Source of the DNA: Chara braunii
Lineage: Eukaryota; Streptophyta; Charophyceae; Charales; Characeae
NCBI GenBank assembly: GCA_003427395.1
Contig: BFEA01001119.1
Location: 17,383 to 41,313, forward strand
Direction: 5' to 3'
Length of the DNA stretch: 23,931 bases
Shown piece by piece: positions 18,438 through 23,931 of this stretch. How positions within the stretch are numbered: position 1 is the first letter of the stretch; every line of letters starts with the position of its first letter. A program made the translations under genes and the position numbers. Under the pieces are notes generated by a model. The model worked only from the letters and a program-made list of their open reading frames with translations, made no database searches and was not told the DNA's origin.

Positions 18438-18530
18438 GTAGTATGACTCAAACCACACCATGACACACATTGGCGTTTACAGTCGGAGAAGGCAGCCCTA
18501 TGCCTCACTCTCGCATATCCTGCATATACC
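18438..18530 (+). mobile_element. 5'-truncated SINE body copy, abutting the full SINE
   Basis: It starts 'gtatgactcaaac' and contains 'caccatgacacac' and 'cggagaaggc', matching the body of the next element. It ends in 'catatacc' immediately before the tRNA-like head. Confidence 0.65.
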
Positions 18531-18690
18531 TGGGGCTCAGTGGTTAGGGCACCGGCTGGAAATGCGCGTTGTGCTCTGAGGTTGCGGGTTCAAAACCTTG
18601 TATGACTCAAACTGCACCATGACAAACCTTGTGGTTGACAGCAGTTGGAGAAGACATTCCTCTCTCTCTGTCTTGCATATCAATACCCTA
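18531..18690 (+). mobile_element. tRNA-derived SINE
   Basis: The head resembles a tRNA gene: an A-box-like 'ggctcagtggttagggc' (18534-18550) and a B-box match GGTTCAAAACC (18587-18597) at normal spacing. An unrelated body follows ('gtatgactcaaactgcacca', 'gttggagaagac'), then a CT-rich tail and 'catatcaataccctaggta'. The body recurs without the head at two other sites. Together these mark an RNA polymerase III SINE. The parental tRNA is not identified, and no complete cloverleaf is claimed. Confidence 0.75.
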
Positions 18691-18758
18691 GGTATACTTA
18701 GGTTTACCCTACCTAGGTATACCTTGGTATACCCTACCTAGGTATACTTAGGTTTACA
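18684..18758. repeat. Minisatellite of about 25 bp after the SINE
   Basis: Three units built on 'cctaggtatac(c)ttaggtttac' or 'ccttggtatac'. Each unit is partly self-complementary (CCTAGG, GTATAC). Confidence 0.8.
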
Positions 18759-19106
18759 ACCTCAGGGTTGTCAAGACCTCACTTTTGCTTGTTGCCCCCC
18801 CCCACCCCCCCCTTTCATTATCATCGTCTTGTTGGCAGTGAATGCATCACCACGGACGACCCGCCATGACGCCCCCTTCCCCCCCGTCTCTTCAAAGGTG
18901 TATCATCTCACATACTCTGCAATACCCACAACAGAAGGGAGAACTTCCCCTGCAAAGAACCTAATGGTGTGTTCCCAGGGATCATGCAATTACCATTCTC
19001 TTTGTTTGGTGGGGACAGTCGCAGCATGGAAGGGTCGGCGTCGACTCTTGGCCGGCAAAGAGCTTCTACTATCTTCATCAGAGCGGTGCACATCTACACT
19101 GTGTCC
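18759..19106. other. Possible 3' extension of the minus-strand relic
   Basis: C-runs at about 18796-18812 and 18870-18884. On the minus strand the stretch below 19107 stays protein-like for short runs but is interrupted. I see no independent gene. Confidence 0.3.
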
Positions 19107-19917
19107 TCAGCCAGGGAGTAGTGTTGCTCCTGCAACTGAACCTCCCAGTTGAATATCTCGCACGGCCTCCTGAGTCCTGAGCACGGCGCACTGCCACTTG
19201 CTTGCTGCCTCCACAGCATCAGCAACGCGCACCCATTCGTCATGCAAGAGAACACCCTCTGCAGTTGCCGCACAGACCACCTGCTTCTTGTACGCTGCCT
19301 GCCGGATGTCATGTGTAACAAACACCCCCATCGTTGCCACGTGTTTGAGAAATCCCGTCCATTCGTTTGAACGCTCACACTGCAGTCTACGATTGACGGG
19401 TGAATGTAACGTGCCCACATACGTGGCTGCCATGACATCATGCTTCCATACGCCGCTGCCGAATACATTGAGGTGGGGCCCAACCGCTGCAATAGCCCTG
19501 CTGCATCTGGTATTGTAAATGGACCACGGATGGACTCAAACTGGCCTCCGACGCAGCTGCCATTCCGCAAAATGCAGTCCTGGAGTTTCAAAGATCCCGG
19601 CGAGGTACCTCCAAAACTTTCTGTAAATGGCTGGGAAATTATAAAAACTATAGGACTAGCCTTCAAATTGTTTTCATATCGACCATCCTTCATTTTCTAG
19701 GCTTCATAATTAGGACCCTGTGGAACGATGACGATTCTTGTTTTCTATGATTTTCTAGGACAGTCGAATGAGAGCCATAATCTGCCTTCGAGTCCTCCAG
19801 TAGCTTTATCAGATGTTGTCCACGATCAGTTGCATCTTGAGGAAATGGCTTGGATTTTTGTTTTTCGATGGCTTTTCGCATGACATCCATTATTGTTTTT
19901 TCCTTTTCAAATTTCAC
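19107..19917 (-). pseudogene. Decayed minus-strand coding region, family not recognised
   Basis: Three consecutive protein-like blocks in three different frames: 19917-19690 (KAIEKQKSKPFPQDATDRG, HLIKLLEDSKADYG), about 19693-19440 (GSLKLQDCILRNGSCVGGQ, RGPFTIPDAAGLLQRLG, MYSAAAYGS) and about 19433-19107 (MAATYVGTLHSPVNRRLQC, ERSNEWTGFLKHVATMGVF, VFVTHDIRQAAYKKQVVCAA). Each block is well composed, and the breaks between them look like frameshifts; short introns are possible. The final block ends in a stop after GATLLPG. I do not recognise the family. The product looks soluble, without membrane segments. A mobile-element or former host gene is equally possible. Confidence 0.4.
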
Positions 19918-19959
19918 ATAGCATCTTCTTCGCGCTTTACATCTTTCCCATATATATCG

Positions 19960-20117
19960 TCACAAACAGATATATATATATGTGCACTGGGGAATACTGG
20001 TGTTTACTCAGCGCAACTGGGGCCCCCCACTCTTTCCTTTTTTGTTTTTCTTTGTTTTCTTTGTTTTTTACAGTCATTTTCGGGTTTATCCAGAATTCCT
20101 GATAAACTGGATGCCGG
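19960..20117. other. AT-rich, (TA)n and T-rich stretch
   Basis: A (TA)n tract lies at 19970-19980, followed by a T-rich stretch with a repeated 'tttgtttttc' pattern. Nothing coding is recognised. Confidence 0.5.
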
Positions 20118-20439
20118 ATGAGACGGCGGGATATTCCAGACTTTCCAGTAAAGTTAATCGGCCAGATATGTCATGCTACTTGGGTATTATTCAAGTTGGT
20201 TGGATTTGTTGAGACGTCAGTAGAACAGTGCTCATCTTTGCGGCTGTGGTCTGTCTGCGGGGAGAGGTGTGCAGGCGGCATGGCTTGTGTACCGCAACAG
20301 GGAAGGAGTCAACAAAGCGGTAACAAGTCCCACCTGTCCTTCTACGTCCAGTCATGCATGCATGTGTGAAAATGAAGTCGAGGTTGCCGTTCCGCAAGTC
20401 AGGGAGGTTGAGGCACTAGCCCATTTTTCCTTTCAGAAA

Positions 20440-20770
20440 AACCACCACAGCAACATCCTCTGCCCAACAACCTTGGACAAGGTAGGCTGGGTTAACAGAG
20501 CACAACTCTACAGGATAAGCATTCTACAACAGGACTGGGCGGCTTTCCTGCGAGACACCCCAATCACCAAGCTGGCATTCTACCCTGCCATCAGGCAATG
20601 TACCGACCAGGGCCAGCCATGCCTTTATAAACCACCAGTACTTCCGAGGCACTTTTCTCCGACGCTGGGAACGCCCTGCGCACCGAGCTTTGTGGAACCA
20701 CCAGCGCGACTTCTTGTTCTTTGTTTGCCTGGATCCACCAGCCATTGTGGTCCGGTTGGCCCGAAGCACA
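20440..20770 (+). pseudogene. hAT-family transposase C-terminal relic
   Basis: Around 20631-20680 the plus strand reads TTSTSEALFSDAGNALRTEL. This matches the hAT C-terminal dimerisation motif, usually written as TS..SER.FS.AGN...R. The preceding frame (about 20500-20625, with DTPITKLAFYPAIRQC) occupies the position where hAT proteins have the WW...yP.l...A...l segment. A frame change and a TAA (20628-20630) separate the two parts. Only the C-terminal end is recognisable; DNA-binding and catalytic regions are not seen and no terminal inverted repeats were found. This is a dead DNA transposon fragment. Confidence 0.55.
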
Positions 20771-21228
20771 CTTAGCGCGACGCGTATACGACAAGGGCCC
20801 GCGGCTGATGTACGTGGGCCAAGTACTGGTGGTTTAATTAACTTGCGGTCAAAGCCACATATAGAATGTTGAGAACCAATGTATAGACCTCAAAAGGAAA
20901 ATAATCAACTGGATGCGCCGATCTGAATGCGTGACGGGAGGGAGGTCCTCTGCCCAATCCGGTGGTTTACAGGGCAAAGAACCAGCATGCCAAGATAGCA
21001 TTACTACAGCAGCAACTTGAGCACAGATGCCCGCCCATCAACGAATGGTTAATGGACCATACACACTTGGAACAAAAGGGGGTCACCCTCCCGTCGTGCT
21101 CAACCTGTCAACAAAGATTCCCTTCCCGAAGAATCAGTGAAACGATCGCACACATTTTTCCACAATGCCGTCAATGATGTTTTGAAGACAATAGAGAGAA
21201 AGAGCCACATCTCACATGCAGTCGCTGC
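20771..21228. other. Unassigned, short open frames only
   Basis: A 71-codon frame at 20962-21177 (QQQLEHRCPPINEWLMDH, CSTCQQRFPSRR) has a CxxC but no recognisable fold. It may be more of the hAT relic or other decay. Confidence 0.25.
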
Positions 21229-21370
21229 ACAAAAAACCCATACAGTGTTACCACCCCCATCACATTCGACGATCCTGCACTTGTCGGCACAGTTAATTTG
21301 TATTTTGAAATTTTCCCATTTCCTCTCAGATCACTTGTGTAAGCACAGGGCTGCACAGTGTTTTTAAACA
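21229..21370. repeat. R7 repeat copy a
   Basis: Shares 'cagtgttacca(c/a)ccccatcac', 'tgaaattttc/g', 'cattt(t)cctctcagatcact' and 'gtaagcaca(g/c)ggctg' with 21920-22050 and, in part, 22255-22290. It directly precedes an R2 copy through a (TA)-rich bridge. Confidence 0.65.
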
Positions 21371-21400
21371 TATATATCATATATCTAAATATTATATATA

Positions 21401-21729
21401 GTCAAACAGAACTGCCCGGTAAACCGTAGGCAGAGAGAGAGAAGAGGACAACAAACGAGGGGCTATGGCAAACTGTTTCGTCGGAGTTTCACCGACTCAT
21501 CAGGAGGCTGAACCTTCAACAGTCTGCAGAATCCCCTAACTGATTACACTGTAAGTGATAATCCACCTTAACCCCNGCTGTGGTTAAGCATCAACGACTG
21601 CCCGACAACTGATACCCTGAGGTGGGCACCAACCACTGCCCTCAAGGTACCTGTGGCAAAAGTCAAAGCAGACTATCACTCACCCACACCAGATGGAAAA
21701 CTCCACAGACTGTCGGTTCACACCCCATA
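21401..21729 (-). mobile_element. R2 element, longer internal variant, distal part missing
   Basis: Starts 'gtcaaacagaactgcccggt' after (TA)n and carries a complete minus-strand hammerhead at 21468-21527. Its internal loop is about 107 nt longer than in the unit at 11841, at the point after 'gataatccacct'. It stops at 'ggttcacacccc', where (TA)n begins, so the 5' part of the element (minus orientation) is lacking. One N lies at 21576. Confidence 0.75.
21468..21527 (-). ncRNA. Minus-strand hammerhead ribozyme (type III-like), second complete copy
   Basis: Same architecture as 11908-11967, with predicted cleavage between 21518 and 21517. Helix II and its loop are identical. Helix I has GAAG/CCUC with one A.C mismatch, at a different position from the other copy, so the common ancestor probably had GAGG/CCUC with four perfect pairs. 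The ninth pair of helix III is G-C here and A-U in the other copy, a compensatory change. Confidence 0.88.
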
Positions 21730-21750
21730 TATATATTATATATGTATATC

Positions 21751-21795
21751 GTCAAATAGAACTGCCCGGTAAACCGTAGGCAGAGAGGGAGAAGA
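21751..21795 (-). mobile_element. R2 fragment, about 45 bp
   Basis: 'gtcaaatagaactgcccggt' to 'gagagggagaag', then a (TA)n tract. Only the element's 3' end (minus orientation) is present. Confidence 0.75.
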
Positions 21796-21808
21796 TATAA
21801 TATATATC

Positions 21809-21899
21809 ATCAAACAGAGCTGCCCGGTAAACCGTAGGCAGAGAGGGACAAGAGGACAAGACACGATGGCTGTGACAAACTGTTTCGTAGGAGTTTCAT
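21809..21899 (-). mobile_element. R2 fragment with half a hammerhead
   Basis: Begins 'catcaaacagagctgcccgg' after (TA)n and ends within the helix II loop ('ggagtttcat'). The CUGAUGA strand is missing, so it cannot cleave on its own. Confidence 0.75.
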
Positions 21900-21919
21900 A
21901 AAAACAGCCTTGCTCCGTC

Positions 21920-22050
21920 TCCATTCTACCATTTTCGCCATTTTCCTCTCAGATCACTTAGGTAAGCACACGGCTGAATACAATGTTACCAACCCCATCA
22001 CCAGTCTAGTGCGTCTCAACACTGAAATTTTGTATTTTTTTATTTTTTTT
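21920..22050. repeat. R7 repeat copy b
   Basis: Carries 'ccattttcctctcagatcac', 'gtaagcacacggctg', 'caatgttaccaaccccatca' and 'actgaaattttgtatttt'. The same blocks occur in copy a in circularly permuted order, as in a tandem unit. Confidence 0.65.
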
Positions 22051-22154
22051 TACAATTGTATCTTTTCCCGTCCTTACCGCGCGAAGAGTAAAAAGATGCA
22101 TAAATATTAAACATGCATAAACAAAGCACGCCCACCAAATGGAGAATGGGATAC

Positions 22155-22225
22155 ATAGGTTTATCCTCAAATTGTAGCCTTTAATAAATACTAAATAGTT
22201 TTATCGTCGAATTGTAGCCTTTGAT
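22155..22225. repeat. Short direct repeat, about 41-bp spacing
   Basis: 'tttatcctcaaattgtagcc' at about 22160 recurs as 'tttatcgtcgaattgtagcc' at about 22200. Confidence 0.7.
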
Positions 22226-22254
22226 TGTATTGTCAGAAACCCGTATCTTAAATC

Positions 22255-22386
22255 ATTACCTCTGAGGATCATTTACGTAAGCACAGGGCTGGACATATAT
22301 ATATATCGTCAAACAGAGGAGCTGCCCGGTAAACCGAAGGCAGAGAGGGAAAAGAGGACAACAAACGAGGGGCTGTGACAAAGTGT
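22255..22386 (-). mobile_element. R7 fragment followed by R2 fragment
   Basis: R7 words 'gatcatttacgtaagcacag' and 'ggctgga' run into (TA)n, then an R2 copy starting 'gtcaaacagagga' and including 'gctgcccggtaaaccg'. It ends at 'ctgtgacaaagtgt', before the ribozyme core. This is the same R7-(TA)n-R2 order as at 21329-21401. Confidence 0.7.
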
Positions 22387-22800
22387 ATACATATATCACA
22401 GATCCTGTGCCGGCCACGACATGCCTGCTAAGCATTTCACAGATGCAAGCAGTGTCTCAGTTCAGGATTGCAGTTAATAAAACACAACGGGTGCGTTAAT
22501 GTAAAAAAAAACGAGTATCACACGGAGCAATACAGGCGTCCTCAAGAGACGGCCTTCCACCTGCCCTGTGCGCCAAAAAAAAAAAAACAAACACCTTTGA
22601 GACGGCAAAACTTCTTTTGAAGCCCACTGAGTGAAAAAGCCCATTCGATTTTGTTGCAACTTTGGGCCCTCCTCCACTACTCGACATTCAACATGTACCC
22701 GGACAGCGATTCGCCCCAGATACATGCTGGCCGATCAAACCATTAAGTTCATCGCGACCAATCACTTGTCAATCTACATTTACATTTAGAATGTCGTACA
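22387..22800. other. Unassigned
   Basis: A-runs at about 22503 and 22575. An 83-codon minus frame (22725-22474) contains GPKLQQNRMGFFTQWASKEV and reads like protein for about 40 residues, but I cannot name it. Confidence 0.2.
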
Positions 22801-23870
22801 GTGTTTGTCGCAGATTGTAGGAATATGTGGAGAACCTCCCGGCGCATTCACTGGAGCCCTTTTCTTTTTTTCCACTTTTTTTCCCTTTGTTTCCCAACGC
22901 ATTCCCCGGAACCATTCTTTCCTGCTGTCCAACAAGGAACCAGCCATGAAGGGCATACCACACGACATTGTAAGCAATGTCCAAGCATACAAGCTAATCG
23001 CTTCGTCGTTACAGCGGCGGGTTGGTATTAACGATACCAATCGGCTCGGGCACCTGTGCATGTTTTGCTGGACTCTTCGTCTGGGTGCACCATTGGGTCT
23101 CTCTTTTGTAATAGTATAAGAGCGCGCTTAGCTTTTGTCGACATCATTACAAGGGCTTTACCATTATTTTCGCAGGCTCCTGAGTAGCCAACAGGTTTAA
23201 CACAGCAAAGGCGACCTTGGTCGATCTTTCATGAAAAAATCCACTTCCGCAAAGTTGCTACTGAAATACGGTTGGCGCCCAGAGAGGTCAATTCAATTCA
23301 CAGGTATTCGAAGTGCATGTGCCACAAGGAATCGACAGGTATTCCTCACCGTTCTCTATCCACTCGCATCATCCCGCCGCAGTCATACCAGACTCTTGGT
23401 GTGGCTGTAGCAGCCCGCTATCGCCGACTTATCGGCCGAGACATCCTGATATGTGCGCCCCCCCCCCCCCCCTCCCTCTTCGTGACAGCCTCCCCTGATA
23501 AGTTCAAGAGTTACCTGCATTCACGATGACTGGCGGTTACATTGGCACATGCTCCCTTCCCGGTGGCTAAATCTGCACATACTCCTACGAAGCACAGCCA
23601 CATAATACAACAGAAGAACACTCCTTACAAAGCCAGATGTTAATAATGCTTTTGAATCCTACTGGACGAAGCACACAGGCTCCGAACAAATTGGTGTTTC
23701 CGCCTTGTCCTGCAACTCATCTATCACAACATTCCCAAATACGGAACGACATTCAACGACTCCTATTCACAGAGTGAAAGCCCAGGCTATGGTGCAGCAT
23801 CTGTAGTAGCCAACTTTGAGATCATGTAGTAGATGGTTCGCCGAAAAGATACGAGTATGACGACAGGCAG
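22801..23870 (+). other. Degraded coding-like DNA, unassigned
   Basis: The plus strand at 22940-23119 reads NKEPAMKGIPHDIVSNVQAY and HLCMFCWTLRLGAPLGLSF. Further protein-like runs with stops follow to about 23800 (for example ANRFVVT, FESYWTKHTGS). A C-run lies at 23458-23471. No motif is recognised. It is probably a decayed mobile element. Confidence 0.25.
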
Positions 23871-23874
23871 AAAT

Positions 23875-23875
<1 letters not shown>

Positions 23876-23931
<56 letters not shown>
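23876..23931. repeat. (GA)n tract at the window end
   Basis: At least 50 nt of GA dinucleotides, running off the window. Confidence 0.95.

Noticed and set aside
18531-18605. A functional tRNA gene
   Set aside because: A and B boxes are present but I could not form a convincing acceptor stem and anticodon arm. The attached body and the repeated copies fit a SINE instead.
19060-19095. CUGAUGA-like word on the minus strand near 19080
   Set aside because: No GAAA core or helix II follows at usable distance, so it is not a hammerhead.

Overview
This window looks like repeat-dense nuclear DNA of a eukaryote with no intact host gene that I can defend. A mitochondrial cytochrome b fragment at about 16.2-16.6 kb has green-lineage residues ([18 protein letters not shown]). 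Together with the type of reverse transcriptase at 9.6-11.4 kb, this points to a green alga or a related photosynthetic eukaryote. That is an inference; the species cannot be read from the sequence. The window has very long (CT)n, (CA)n and (TA)n tracts, a 49-nt poly(C) run, a 155-N assembly gap (12353-12507) and a single N (21576).

Layout. 0-0.65 kb: a 191-bp-period satellite-like repeat, then a perfect 18-bp inverted repeat. 1.15-2.2 kb: a decayed coding region with exon-like blocks. 2.3-3.65 kb: non-coding DNA whose first part resembles the 5' domain of a group II intron (weak). 4.37-4.75 kb and 14.83-15.61 kb: clusters of a short dispersed repeat (R3) mixed with CT/CA microsatellites. Between them, 4.76-14.70 kb is one composite element: two direct repeats of about 2.4-2.5 kb around a 4.2-kb core with ORF1 and a Penelope-like reverse transcriptase (RT), both broken. 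Each direct repeat holds a sense-strand type I hammerhead ribozyme motif at the same relative place, as in the pseudo-LTRs (pLTRs) of Penelope-like elements (PLEs).

A second, unrelated hammerhead lies on the minus strand in another repeat family (R2). R2 is present as a tandem dimer (423-bp period) inserted in the right pLTR, and as one longer and three truncated copies at 21.4-22.4 kb. Its ribozyme is type III-like (helix III open). It shows a compensatory base-pair change between copies. The RNA can also fold into a nested rod that would hide the ribozyme strands. This resembles retrozymes: small, non-autonomous, self-cleaving retroelements. R2 and the PLE together are the most interesting content: an RT source and a candidate ribozyme-bearing passenger, nested one inside the other.

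The remainder holds a mitochondrial insertion (group II intron domains V/VI plus a cob exon), a tRNA-derived SINE with two truncated copies, a minisatellite, a decayed minus-strand coding region at 19.1-19.9 kb, a hAT transposase relic at 20.4-20.8 kb, and unassigned DNA to the end, which finishes in a (GA)n tract.
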